A stretch of DNA of 64,000 nucleotides. It comes from Vibrio sp. 16 (lineage in GTDB: Bacteria > Pseudomonadota > Gammaproteobacteria > Enterobacterales > Vibrionaceae). Every line of letters begins with the position of its first letter. The first letter of the stretch is position 1. The position numbers and the translations under genes are program-made. Below are positions 22,644 to 31,044 of this stretch, in pieces. The stretch is from the NCBI RefSeq assembly GCF_963681195.1, contig NZ_OY808997.1, forward strand, positions 496,001-560,000, given 5' to 3'. The notes under the pieces were generated by a model that was not told the origin of the DNA, ran no database searches, and saw only the letters and a list, made by a program, of their open reading frames with translations.

Positions 22644-23063
22644 ATGAAATCCAAAGAAAGAGTTTTTCACGCTGTGCTGTTTGAAATGGTCGCTTTAGCG
22701 ATACTGGTTCCGGCGTCTGCGGTTGTTACAGAAAAGGGAGCGAGCGATCTTGCCATGGTGGGTATTGGTTTAAGCTTATTTACCGTTGTTTGGAATTACC
22801 AATACAACATCTTATTTGATCGCTGTTTTGGTGGTGATAGAGAGCAGCGATCGTTGAAGCTTCGCATCGGACATACCGCGGGATTTGAAGGTGGTTTGAT
22901 ATTTATCACGGTACCGAGTATTGCTTGGTTCCTCGATATCTCCATCATTGATGCTTTATTGTTAGAGGTTGGGTTTTTGGTATTCTTTTTCATTTATGCA
23001 ACAGGGTTTAATTGGTTCTACGATCGATATCAACCATACCGCTTTATCAATGTAAGTCGCTAG
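22644..23063 (+). CDS. PACE-family efflux transporter
   Basis: A 139-residue inner-membrane protein from the ATG at 22644 (MKSKERVFHAVLFE), with four hydrophobic helices arranged as two bacterial transmembrane pair repeats (RVFHAVLFEMVALAILVPAS and LRIGHTAGFEGGLIFITVPS are the paired first helices, each with a conserved Glu). PACE proteins export chlorhexidine and other biocides or polyamines by proton antiport. An upstream in-frame ATG at 22599 falls inside the presumed operator, so it is rejected. Control by the divergent LysR gene is likely. Confidence 0.88.
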   Translation: MKSKERVFHAVLFEMVALAILVPASAVVTEKGASDLAMVGIGLSLFTVVWNYQYNILFDRCFGGDREQRSLKLRIGHTAGFEGGLIFITVPSIAWFLDISIIDALLLEVGFLVFFFIYATGFNWFYDRYQPYRFINVSR

Positions 23064-23120
23064 ATTATTGACGCTCTGAGCCTATCCTTATAGTAAGGAA
23101 TCGGTTTGAGGGAGAAGAGA

Positions 23121-23861
23121 ATGAAGTGGTGGCTAGTTCTATTCTTTGTGTGTAGTAGTGCTCAAGCGCAAAAAGTCTATATGACATCGCTTGATTGGCC
23201 GCCGTATTCTGGAGAGACACTTGTTGAGAATGGACTCTCAGTCGCCATCGCACGTGAAGCGTTTGCGGTGATGGGGTATGAACTCGTTGTAGAGTTTAAA
23301 CCTTGGGTCAGGACGGTAACCACTGCATCTAAGAGGGAAAAGTATATTGGTTATTTTCCTGAATATGCGTTTGAAACTGAGGATTTTGTTTTCTCTGATT
23401 CTATTGGATCTGGACCACTAGGGTTTGTGCAAAATAGGGAGAGGCCAATTTTGTGGTCAGAGTTGATTGATTTATCTGATTATCGGATTGGTGTTGTCCA
23501 AGGCTATATCAACACGCAAGCCTTCGATGCCTTAGTGGACAAAGGGGAACTCAGCGTTGAAGCGGCAGAGAATGACATTCTCAACATCTACAAAGTCGCC
23601 AAAGGCAGAGTCGAATTAGCGGTGATCGATGCCAATGTACTGCGTTACCTCATTAAGATCGATCCTCGGCGAGAAGTGCTTCAGAGTCGAGTAGAAATGA
23701 ACCGCCAACTATTAGAAGTGAAGGATCTGTATTTAGCGTTTAAAAACACCCCTGAAGGGCACAGTTGGCGGCGTATATTCAATCAAGGTTTAAGGCAAAT
23801 TGACATAGAAAGCATTGAAGCTCGCCTATTGGACACAACTTCCCTTAAACGCTTGCAATGA
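23121..23861 (+). CDS. Periplasmic substrate-binding protein (SBP_bac_3 type)
   Basis: A 246-residue secreted protein; the ATG at 23121 lies behind GGGAGAAGA. A signal peptide (MKWWLVLFFVCSSAQAQ) precedes a type II periplasmic binding fold related to amino-acid binding proteins (MTSLDWPPYSGETLVENGLS, FKPWVRTV). No ABC permease or ATPase gene is adjacent. Many orphan proteins of this kind occur in Vibrio; the ligand is unknown. Confidence 0.83.
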   Translation: MKWWLVLFFVCSSAQAQKVYMTSLDWPPYSGETLVENGLSVAIAREAFAVMGYELVVEFKPWVRTVTTASKREKYIGYFPEYAFETEDFVFSDSIGSGPLGFVQNRERPILWSELIDLSDYRIGVVQGYINTQAFDALVDKGELSVEAAENDILNIYKVAKGRVELAVIDANVLRYLIKIDPRREVLQSRVEMNRQLLEVKDLYLAFKNTPEGHSWRRIFNQGLRQIDIESIEARLLDTTSLKRLQ

Positions 23862-23865
23862 GTTC

Positions 23866-24102
23866 TTATTGGCTCGAGAGTACGCGCAAAATCTTGTCAG
23901 CATGTTCAGCGACTTCGATCCCCTCGTCGGTTAGATATCCACCGTCAGGTAATGTACATAAGCCTTTAGCATATAGACGAGCGACAGCAGCTTGCATTTC
24001 CTCTGATGCATCGTGGTGAACTTTGATGCCTGTTGCCGCACTGCTTAAATCGAATTGAAGCAATAAGTTAAGTTCAGCGATATGGTCTTGTGTGTACTTC
24101 AT
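23866..24102 (-). CDS. TIGR02647-family small protein
   Basis: A 78-residue protein that appears to belong to the TIGR02647 family of short conserved gammaproteobacterial proteins of unknown role, with a winged-helix-like feel (AAVARLYAKGLCTLPDGGYLT). The ATG at 24102, with AAGGT 8 nt upstream, is preferred over the TTG two codons earlier. Its end faces the end of the binding-protein gene 4 nt away. Confidence 0.75.
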   Translation of the reverse strand: MKYTQDHIAELNLLLQFDLSSAATGIKVHHDASEEMQAAVARLYAKGLCTLPDGGYLTDEGIEVAEHADKILRVLSSQ

Positions 24103-24598
24103 AATCAATACCTTTACGAATCAATACGGTTACCTTAGTTCTGGTGCTATGCAGCGGCAATTCAATTAACAGAGAAGTGTTATCTACGGCATAAAAATCG
24201 ATTTTATTTGAACAAATTTGCTCAGCATTTGAGCCACAACAAAGCTTAACAGGTAACCGTCGCAGTTATTCGTTGTGGGGCGACAGGCGTGAAAAATGAA
24301 ATCTAATAATGCGAAAAGTGTATAAAACAAAGGTCCCATATAAGAAATTAGACTAAAGTCTATGGCAGGGGAGTGGTTAGGTGTTTTTGGGTTTATAACT
24401 ATCTGATATTTAATATTTTAATATCTATCGCTTTGGCCTGTTTTATCTATTTTTAGCCCAAGAACAATGTCTCAATGGTTAAACTTTTTATAAGATAAAA
24501 GACTATCTGTCTTTTGATGAGATTTAACGCTTGAAATTGAGCACATTTCGAGTAATTATCCGCGCCCACTATTCCACATGTTTCAAGATGTTAATCTG
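24103..24598. other. Intergenic region upstream of focA
   Basis: About 490 nt, AT-rich, divergent between the TIGR02647 gene and focA. It contains a 12-bp palindrome AAAATCGATTTT (24194-24205) and a distant 10-bp inverted repeat (ACGGTTACCT near 24126, AGGTAACCGT near 24251). Only one half of an FNR-like site is seen (TTGAT at 24524). No gene is supported. Confidence 0.5.
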
Positions 24599-25441
24599 AT
24601 GAACCTTAACCAATTTGACTCACTGCTACCGCCTCAAGTAGCTGAACGTGCGGCTGAGATCGGCGTTGATAAAGCGACTAAAGATCCGATGAAGTCGTTT
24701 CTTCTTGCGATATCTGCGGGTATCCACATTGGTATCGCCTTCGTTTTTTATACCATTGTCACCACTGGTGCTGGCGATATCCCTTGGGGAATATCCCGTT
24801 TACTTGGTGGGCTAGCATTTAGTTTAGGATTGATTTTAGTGGTGGTCACTGGCGGAGAGCTCTTTACTAGCTCGGTCTTAACGTTAGTGGCTCGCGCGAG
24901 CGGTAAGATCACATGGCGATGCTTGTTTAAAAACTGGGCGGTGGTCTATGGAGGCAACCTGGTTGGTGCATTGTTGCTGGTGGCGTGTATGCTTCTTACC
25001 AAGCAATACATGTTCGACCATGGTCAAGTTGGCTTAAACGCGATGAGCATTTCTCAACATAAGTTACACCATACGTTTATCTCGGCTGTTGCGCTGGGCA
25101 TTATGTGTAACGTTTTGGTGTGCATTGCCGTGTGGATGACGTTCAGCGGTCGGACTCTAACCGATAAAATAGCGGTGATGATTTTGCCTGTCGCGATGTT
25201 TGTCTCTGCGGGTTTTGAGCACTGTATCGCAAACATGTTCCAAGTACCGATGGCCATCGGGATCAAAAACTTCGCGCCTGCAGAGTTTTGGCAGATGACC
25301 GGCGCGAATATTGCCGATTACGCTGATTTGAATTTGATTGACTTTATTCTTAACAACCTGATCCCTGTGACATTGGGTAATATCATCGGTGGTGGCCTGT
25401 TTGTTGGGATGTGGTACTGGCTCATCTATCTGCGAGATTAA
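24599..25441 (+). CDS. focA: Formate channel FocA
   Basis: Pentameric FNT-family channel moving formate across the inner membrane during fermentation. The 280-residue form starting at 24599 (MNLNQFDSLLPP) aligns in length with E. coli FocA; an ATG 21 nt upstream is possible. Six helices are visible with the family blocks LARGE-type ITWRCLFKNWAVVYGGNLVGAL, HKLHHTF (the central pore His is the second one) and GFEHCIANMF. No pflB follows, unlike the E. coli focA-pflB operon. Confidence 0.93.
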   Translation: MNLNQFDSLLPPQVAERAAEIGVDKATKDPMKSFLLAISAGIHIGIAFVFYTIVTTGAGDIPWGISRLLGGLAFSLGLILVVVTGGELFTSSVLTLVARASGKITWRCLFKNWAVVYGGNLVGALLLVACMLLTKQYMFDHGQVGLNAMSISQHKLHHTFISAVALGIMCNVLVCIAVWMTFSGRTLTDKIAVMILPVAMFVSAGFEHCIANMFQVPMAIGIKNFAPAEFWQMTGANIADYADLNLIDFILNNLIPVTLGNIIGGGLFVGMWYWLIYLRD

Positions 25442-25452
25442 CCCCTTCCTCT

Positions 25453-25480
25453 TTCCGAAGCACAGTACAGTGCTTCGGAA
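25453..25480. terminator. Hairpin after focA, possible bidirectional terminator
   Basis: A perfect 11-bp stem, TTCCGAAGCAC with GTGCTTCGGAA, and a 6-nt loop lie 11 nt after focA, just beyond the end of the convergent 41-codon gene. Neither side has a long T tract. Confidence 0.55.
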
Positions 25481-25489
25481 CGCGTATCA

Positions 25490-25615
25490 TCACTCCACCA
25501 GACCAAACTCCTCGGCGTTCACTATGTGTTCAGGCTCATCCCAGAGCCAATTGTGCATTTCTTCATCACGATGACCTTGATTAAAGGTTTGATCCTTTGT
25601 GCTATCAAATTTCAT
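25490..25615 (-). CDS. Small hypothetical protein, 41 residues
   Basis: An open frame of 41 codons on the minus strand starting with ATG at 25615 behind a strong ribosome site (AAGGAGGGGCAGCC). The product begins MKFDSTKDQTFNQGHRDEEM, is acidic, has two tryptophans in NWLWDEP, and has no membrane segment. No family is recognised. The strong Shine-Dalgarno and the hairpin placed just after its stop support a real gene. Confidence 0.6.
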   Translation of the reverse strand: MKFDSTKDQTFNQGHRDEEMHNWLWDEPEHIVNAEEFGLVE

Positions 25616-25779
25616 GGCTGCCCCTCCTTGTTTGATTAGAAATCAATCTAAGTTGGCGTTATGACGAAATTATTACGCGTTCTGAATTAATTTATATGTG
25701 TGTGTTTGCAAAGGGTTTTATTGTTTTAAAAACGCTTGAAGGGGGATAGCTACTCAGATTGAAACAGGTATCACCACTG

Positions 25780-25802
25780 TTATCCACAGATTCTGTGGAT
25801 AA
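25780..25802. repeat. Inverted pair of perfect DnaA boxes (23-nt palindrome)
   Basis: Two consensus DnaA boxes, TTATCCACA (25780-25788) and TGTGGATAA (25794-25802), face each other across GATTC, making an 11-bp palindrome with a 1-nt centre. It lies 30 nt beyond the fetB stop. A second inverted repeat, ATAAGATCA (25799-25807) with TGATCTTAT (25827-25835), overlaps it and the fetB stop. Confidence 0.75.
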
Positions 25803-25831
25803 GATCATTTGGTTCAAGTGGGAAGGTGATC

Positions 25832-26638
25832 TTATTTGTTTGAGAGTGGTTTTATCATGACAAGGCCGTGGGGATGAATGCCTCGGCGCACAGTCAAATT
25901 TAAGCAAATCGTGATTGATACTGACATCATGACGAAAATCGCAATCATGATCATAATCTGATATTTAATGGCGACAATAGGGTTCGCCCCGCCAAGTATT
26001 TGACCTGTCATCATCCCAGGTAGCGTGACTAATCCGCTCGTCGTCATCGAGGCAAGGGTTGGGGCGAGCGATTTTCGAATCGCTTCTCTCAAAAATGGCA
26101 ACGTCGCAAACCTTACGCTCGCGCCAAGTGCAATTGCCGCTTCATATTCTGACTTTCGTTCTTCCAATGCGGAGAAAAAATTCTGTAAAGCGACGATGTT
26201 GCCCCCTAGCGAATTGCCAAGCAACATACCCGCGAGTGGAATGACGTATTGGGCATTGTACAGTGGGGTAGGTCGAACAATCGCTAGGCAAATGAGAAGC
26301 AAAACGGGCGCTAAACCAACGACTAACCCTCCTACCACAGGGAGAAAAAGTCGTTGTTTAGGAAGCTTCGCCTTATCCAGTATCGAGCTTGACCCTATCA
26401 TGATCATCACAGCAAGCCACAACAAGTTGACCGTCATACTGTCGAGCTGGAACAAAAACTCTAAATAGACGCCAACTAAAGTGAGCTGTATTCCCATCCT
26501 TAACACACCGATGGCCGTGTCTTTTGCTATACCTAATTGGTAGTAGTAATTGATTGCTAATGGAACCAATAGCGTTGCACCGAACAAGATCAATAGTGGC
26601 CACGGTATGTCGACGACAGCGTTCATGATGAGCTCCAT
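25832..26638 (-). CDS. fetB: FetB-type ABC permease (UPF0014)
   Basis: A 268-residue integral membrane protein of the FetB/YbbM family, which in E. coli forms an iron exporter with the ATPase FetA. About seven hydrophobic helices are seen, plus the cytoplasmic coupling region EYEAAIALGASVRFA and the block TTSGLVTLPGMMTGQILGG. No ATPase gene is next to it, so its partner must be encoded elsewhere. Starts at 26638 or 26626 are both possible, each with GGAG upstream. Confidence 0.88.
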   Translation of the reverse strand: MELIMNAVVDIPWPLLILFGATLLVPLAINYYYQLGIAKDTAIGVLRMGIQLTLVGVYLEFLFQLDSMTVNLLWLAVMIMIGSSSILDKAKLPKQRLFLPVVGGLVVGLAPVLLLICLAIVRPTPLYNAQYVIPLAGMLLGNSLGGNIVALQNFFSALEERKSEYEAAIALGASVRFATLPFLREAIRKSLAPTLASMTTSGLVTLPGMMTGQILGGANPIVAIKYQIMIMIAIFVMMSVSITICLNLTVRRGIHPHGLVMIKPLSNK

Positions 26639-27097
26639 TTTCTCCGCAGTAATAGTCGCTTTGTTTACATATTACCTTGATTTGAAGAGAGGTTATACGG
26701 CGAGCATTAGAAATGCAGCGGGTGGAAAACAGAACATTTTTTTAACAAACAGCGGTGTACACAAGTAACAAAGCGGCAGAGTTTTGGTGAAAAATGCGTG
26801 CTTCATACACTGTTTAATTAAGCGGATTTTACTCAGTTGTTGTAAAGTTGTTTCCATTTTAACAGAGTGTTTACTGTTAATATTTTTTCATATTTCAATG
26901 CAATCTAACACATCAAATGTTAATTAAACACATCTCTGGATGAGCTCAAAAAAGTATTGAATAACAAGGTTGAGAGACGATCTATAGATTGAACCTTACT
27001 AAGAGTATGGTCTAACATTTCTTATTAGAGATTGTAAAAAAATTAAGCTTGCTTTGAAAAGCTACCCAATAACACTAGATACAAAATAGGCAAATGT
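26639..27097. other. Intergenic region upstream of torECA
   Basis: 459 nt, AT-rich, divergent between fetB and torE. It must contain the promoter of the tor operon. One 10-mer, CTGTTAATAT at 26874-26883, differs by one base from the E. coli TorR box CTGTTCATAT. No gene is supported. Confidence 0.5.
26874..26883 (+). promoter_or_regulatory. TorR-box-like decamer
   Basis: CTGTTAATAT matches nine of ten positions of the TorR box known from E. coli, about 215 nt upstream of torE. A single short match in AT-rich DNA is weak evidence. Confidence 0.2.
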
Positions 27098-27277
27098 ATG
27101 AGTGATGTTAATAAAATTGAGAGTGGTGAAAAACGCTCACTGGAGTGGAAATCATTCCTCTTCATCGCAGTCGTTCTCTTCCCTGTGTTGAGTGTGGCAT
27201 TTGTTGGTGGTTACGGATTCCTTGTATGGGCACTACAAGTTTTCTTCTTTGGACCTCCAGGTGCACACGGCCTGTAA
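27098..27277 (+). CDS. torE: TorE, small membrane protein of the TMAO reductase system
   Basis: A 59-residue protein of the TorE/NapE family, with a charged N-terminus (MSDVNKIESGEKRSLEWKSF), one transmembrane helix (about residues 20-45) and a short tail rich in Gly and Pro. It is the first gene of torECA, 49 nt before torC. The precise role of TorE is not settled; it is carried at the head of tor operons in Vibrio and Shewanella. Confidence 0.88.
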   Translation: MSDVNKIESGEKRSLEWKSFLFIAVVLFPVLSVAFVGGYGFLVWALQVFFFGPPGAHGL

Positions 27278-27326
27278 GCCGTGAGCTCATTTCCACATTT
27301 TTGAACAGATTTTAAGAGAGCAAACT

Positions 27327-28511
27327 ATGAAATCATTTATCATCAAGCTGTGGCGCACCATGACACGCCCGGCAGTTCATATCAGCTTAGGTGTGCTGAC
27401 TATGGGCGGCTTTATTGCTGGTGTTATTTTCTGGGGTGGCTTTAACACCGCACTGGAAGCGACCAACACAGAAGAGTTCTGTATTAGCTGTCACACCATG
27501 CGTGACAACGTATACGTGGAACTGCAAGAAACGGTTCACTGGAAAAACCACTCTGGTGTTCGTGCTACGTGTCCTGACTGTCACGTTCCTCATAACTGGA
27601 CAGATAAAATTGCACGTAAGATGCAGGCTTCTAAAGAAGTATTCGCTCAAGTATTTGGTAACTATGATGAACCAGGTGCGTTTGAAGAGCGCCGTATCGA
27701 ACTCGCTAAACACGAATGGGATCGTTTCTCTGCAAACAAATCCCTAGAGTGTAAAAACTGTCACAACTACGAATCGATGGATTTCGAGCAAATGTCTCCA
27801 ACTGCTCGCATCCAAATGAAGCAAGCAGCAGAGAAAGATCAAAGCTGTGTTGATTGTCACAAAGGTATCGCGCACAAACTTCCAGCTGGCATGGACAGCA
27901 TTGGCGGTATCGTTGGTGACCTTGAAGGTCTAGCTTCGAACACTAACTACGACGTTGGTCAAACGCTAGTGAGCGTGCGTCACCTACCTATCTACTTCGA
28001 TGCTGAAGGTACTACTGAAGCTGGTCTACTAAACCCGGCATCTTCAGTGAAAGTGATTGCTGACAAAGGTGACTACGCGGAAATCGAAATTGACGGTTGG
28101 CGCAAAGCGAAAGGCTTTGGTCGTGTAATCCAAGAAGACTTTGGTAAGAACATTGCGGTGGCTTCTCTTCTTAAAGAAGCATCAACAGACAGCAACGTTG
28201 TGACAACCGGCGAGAAAAAAGTGGATGAGCTAACTGGTCTTCCATGGGAAAAAGTGGCGGCGAAAGTATGGATCAAGAAAGAATCTATGCTGAACGATAT
28301 TACGCCTGTATGGGAAAAATCAGCGGAAGCATACAAAACCAACTGTTCTGTATGTCACACGCAGCCTGACGAAGCGCACTTCGATGCGAACACATGGCCT
28401 GGTATGTTTGACGGTATGCTTGCATTCGTTAACCTAGATACAGACAGCGAAGCACTGATCTTGAAGTACCTACAGAAACACTCTTCAGATTATGCTGAAG
28501 GCCACCACTAA
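27327..28511 (+). CDS. torC: Pentahaem c-type cytochrome TorC
   Basis: Membrane-anchored electron donor that takes electrons from menaquinol to periplasmic TorA. It has 394 residues: an N-terminal anchor helix (about residues 16-38), a NapC/NirT-like tetrahaem domain with CxxCH sites at residues 52, 82, 142 and 174, and a C-terminal domain carrying the fifth site (CSVCH, residues 340-344). This five-haem layout is diagnostic for TorC/TorY. It is co-transcribed with torA, 25 nt downstream. Confidence 0.96.
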   Translation: MKSFIIKLWRTMTRPAVHISLGVLTMGGFIAGVIFWGGFNTALEATNTEEFCISCHTMRDNVYVELQETVHWKNHSGVRATCPDCHVPHNWTDKIARKMQASKEVFAQVFGNYDEPGAFEERRIELAKHEWDRFSANKSLECKNCHNYESMDFEQMSPTARIQMKQAAEKDQSCVDCHKGIAHKLPAGMDSIGGIVGDLEGLASNTNYDVGQTLVSVRHLPIYFDAEGTTEAGLLNPASSVKVIADKGDYAEIEIDGWRKAKGFGRVIQEDFGKNIAVASLLKEASTDSNVVTTGEKKVDELTGLPWEKVAAKVWIKKESMLNDITPVWEKSAEAYKTNCSVCHTQPDEAHFDANTWPGMFDGMLAFVNLDTDSEALILKYLQKHSSDYAEGHH

Positions 28512-28536
28512 TAAGCGTCGGATTGGAGTAAATTAA

Positions 28537-30999
28537 ATGGCTATTTCACGAAGAAGTTTTCTTAAAGGTGTTGCAACAACAAGTGCAGCATCAGTAATCG
28601 GTCCAAGCTTATTGGCATCAGCATCTGCAAGTGCGGCTGAGTCTACAGGTACTTGGAAGGTTTCAGGTTCACACTGGGGCGCATTCCGCGCCCACATCTA
28701 CGCGGGTAAAGTTCAAGAAATCAAACCACTTGAGCTTGATAAAAACCCAACAGAGATGTTGAACGGTATTAAAGGCATTATCTACAGCCCATCACGTGTT
28801 CGTTACCCAATGGTGCGTCTAGATTGGTTGAAGAAGCACAAGTACAGCGCAGATACACGTGGTGACAACCGCTTTATCCGCGTTACTTGGGATGAAGCAC
28901 TTGACCTGTTCTACCGTGAACTAGAACGTGTGCAAAAAGATTACGGTCCATGGGCTCTACACGCGGGTCAAACCGGTTGGAACCAGACTGGTGCATTCAA
29001 CAACTGTACAGCTCACATGCAGCGTGCTGTTGGTATGCATGGTAACTTCATTACTAAAGTGGGTGACTACTCAACAGGTGCTGGTCAAACCATCCTGCCT
29101 TACGTTCTAGGTTCAACAGAAGTATACGCGCAAGGTACTTCTTGGTCTGAAATCCTAGAAAACGCAGATAACATTGTTCTTTGGGCAAACGACCCAGTGA
29201 AGAACCTGCAAGTAGGTTGGAACTGTGAAACGCACGAATCTTTTGACTACCTAGCTCAACTGAAAGAGAAAGTAGCAAAAGGCGAGATCAACGTACTTTC
29301 TGTTGACCCAGTTAAGAACAAGACTCAGCGTTACCTAGAGAATGATCACCTGTACATCAACCCAATGACAGACGTTGCATTCATGCTGGCTGTTGCGCAC
29401 GTGCTGTACAACGAAGATCTATACGACAAGAAGTTCATCGAAACTTACTGTCTAGGTTTTGACGAGTTCATCCAGTACGTTCAGGGCGAAACCAAAGACA
29501 AAGTGGTTAAGACTCCTGAGTGGGCGGCTGAGATCTGTGGCGTTAAAGCTGACAAGATCCGTGAATTCGCTCGTATGCTTGTAAGCGGTCGTACACAGAT
29601 CCTGATGGGTTGGTGTATCCAGCGTCAAGAACACGGTGAGCAACCTTACTGGGCAGCAGCGGTTATTGCAGCAATGGTTGGCCAAATCGGTCTACCTGGC
29701 GGTGGTATCTCTTACGGTCACCACTACTCAAGTATTGGTGTTCCTTCTACTGGTTTTGCTGGCCCTGGTGGTTTCCCTCGTAACCTTGACCAAGGTATGA
29801 AGCCGAAATGGGACAACAACGACTTTAACGGTTACAGCCGTACGATCCCGGTTGCGCGTTGGATCGACTGTCTACTAGAACCAGGTAAAGAGATCCGTTA
29901 CAACGGCGGTAAAGTAAAACTGCCTGACTTCAAGATGATGGTTATCTCGGGTAACAACCCGTGGCACCACCACCAAGATCGTAATCGCATGAAGAAAGCA
30001 TTTAAGAAGCTTCAGACTGTGGTTACGGTTGAGTTCGCTTGGACTGCAACGTGTCGTTTCTCTGATATCGTGCTTCCTGCATGTACTCAGTGGGAACGTA
30101 ACGACATCGACGTTTACGGTTCATACTCAAGTAAAGGTTTGATCGCGATGCATCGCTTAGTGGATCCTCTGTTCCAATCTAAGCCTGACTTCCAGATCAT
30201 GAGTGAACTGACTCAACGCTTCGGCCGTCGTGATGAATACACGCGTGGCATGAGTGAAATGGAGTGGATCCAAAGCCTATACAATGACTGCCGTGCAGCG
30301 AACAAAGGTAAGTTCGAAATGCCAGAATTCAATGAGTTCTGGGAGAAGAGCGTACTAGACTTCGGTCAAGGTAAACCTTGGGTTCGTCACGCTGACTTCC
30401 GTCAAGATCCAGAAATCAACCCACTGGGTACACCTTCTGGTTTCATCGAGATCACGTCTCGTAAGATCGGTCGTTACGGTTACGAACACTGTCAAGAACA
30501 CCCAATGTGGTTCGAGAAATCAGAGCGTTCACACGGTGGTCCTGGTTCTGATAAACACCCATACTGGCTGCAATCTTGTCACCCAGACAAGCGTCTGCAC
30601 TCTCAGATGTGTGAATCAGAAGAGTTCCGTGCAACTTACGCAGTTCAAGGTCGTGAGCCTGTTTACATCAACCCAGTTGATGCCAAAGCCAAAGGCATTA
30701 AAGATGGTGATCTAGTACGCGTATTCAACGACCGTGGTCAGCTACTAGCGGGCGCAGTTGTTACAGATAGCTACCCACGTGGTGTTATCCGTATCGAAGA
30801 AGGTGCGTGGTATGGTCCTCTGAACGAGAAAGAAGGCGCTATCTGTACGTACGGCGATCCAAACACGCTGACTCAAGATATCGGTTCTTCTGAGCTAGCT
30901 CAGGCGACGTCAGCGAACACGTGTATCGTAGACTTCGAGAAGTTCACAGGCAAAGTACCGCCAGTAACTTCATTCGGTGGTCCAATCGAAGTGGCGTAA
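28537..30999 (+). CDS. torA: Trimethylamine-N-oxide reductase TorA (molybdoenzyme)
   Basis: Periplasmic terminal reductase that reduces TMAO to trimethylamine using a bis-molybdopterin-guanine-dinucleotide molybdenum cofactor. It has 820 residues, with a Tat signal (SRRSFLKG at residues 4-11, then a hydrophobic Ala/Ser stretch) and DMSO-reductase-family blocks ([16 protein letters not shown], the region of the Mo-ligating Ser; [17 protein letters not shown]; the C-terminal EGAWYGPL). No torD chaperone gene follows and no torSTR genes flank it. Codon use suggests high expression. Confidence 0.97.
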   Translation: MAISRRSFLKGVATTSAASVIGPSLLASASASAAESTGTWKVSGSHWGAFRAHIYAGKVQEIKPLELDKNPTEMLNGIKGIIYSPSRVRYPMVRLDWLKKHKYSADTRGDNRFIRVTWDEALDLFYRELERVQKDYGPWALHAGQTGWNQTGAFNNCTAHMQRAVGMHGNFITKVGDYSTGAGQTILPYVLGSTEVYAQGTSWSEILENADNIVLWANDPVKNLQVGWNCETHESFDYLAQLKEKVAKGEINVLSVDPVKNKTQRYLENDHLYINPMTDVAFMLAVAHVLYNEDLYDKKFIETYCLGFDEFIQYVQGETKDKVVKTPEWAAEICGVKADKIREFARMLVSGRTQILMGWCIQRQEHGEQPYWAAAVIAAMVGQIGLPGGGISYGHHYSSIGVPSTGFAGPGGFPRNLDQGMKPKWDNNDFNGYSRTIPVARWIDCLLEPGKEIRYNGGKVKLPDFKMMVISGNNPWHHHQDRNRMKKAFKKLQTVVTVEFAWTATCRFSDIVLPACTQWERNDIDVYGSYSSKGLIAMHRLVDPLFQSKPDFQIMSELTQRFGRRDEYTRGMSEMEWIQSLYNDCRAANKGKFEMPEFNEFWEKSVLDFGQGKPWVRHADFRQDPEINPLGTPSGFIEITSRKIGRYGYEHCQEHPMWFEKSERSHGGPGSDKHPYWLQSCHPDKRLHSQMCESEEFRATYAVQGREPVYINPVDAKAKGIKDGDLVRVFNDRGQLLAGAVVTDSYPRGVIRIEEGAWYGPLNEKEGAICTYGDPNTLTQDIGSSELAQATSANTCIVDFEKFTGKVPPVTSFGGPIEVA

Positions 31000-31015
31000 G
31001 CTAAGTAGCATTGAA

Positions 31016-31044
31016 CAAAAACCAGCCTACGGGCTGGTTTTTTT
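31016..31044. terminator. Terminator after torA, overlapping the end of the convergent gene
   Basis: Arms ACCAGCC and GGCTGGT with loop TACG, A-rich before and T-rich after, so it works on both strands. The last codons of the minus-strand gene (stop at 31027) are written inside it. Confidence 0.88.

Noticed and set aside
24524..24537. FNR box upstream of focA
   Set aside because: TTGAT-GAGA-TTTAA matches only one half of the dyad, too weak to claim.
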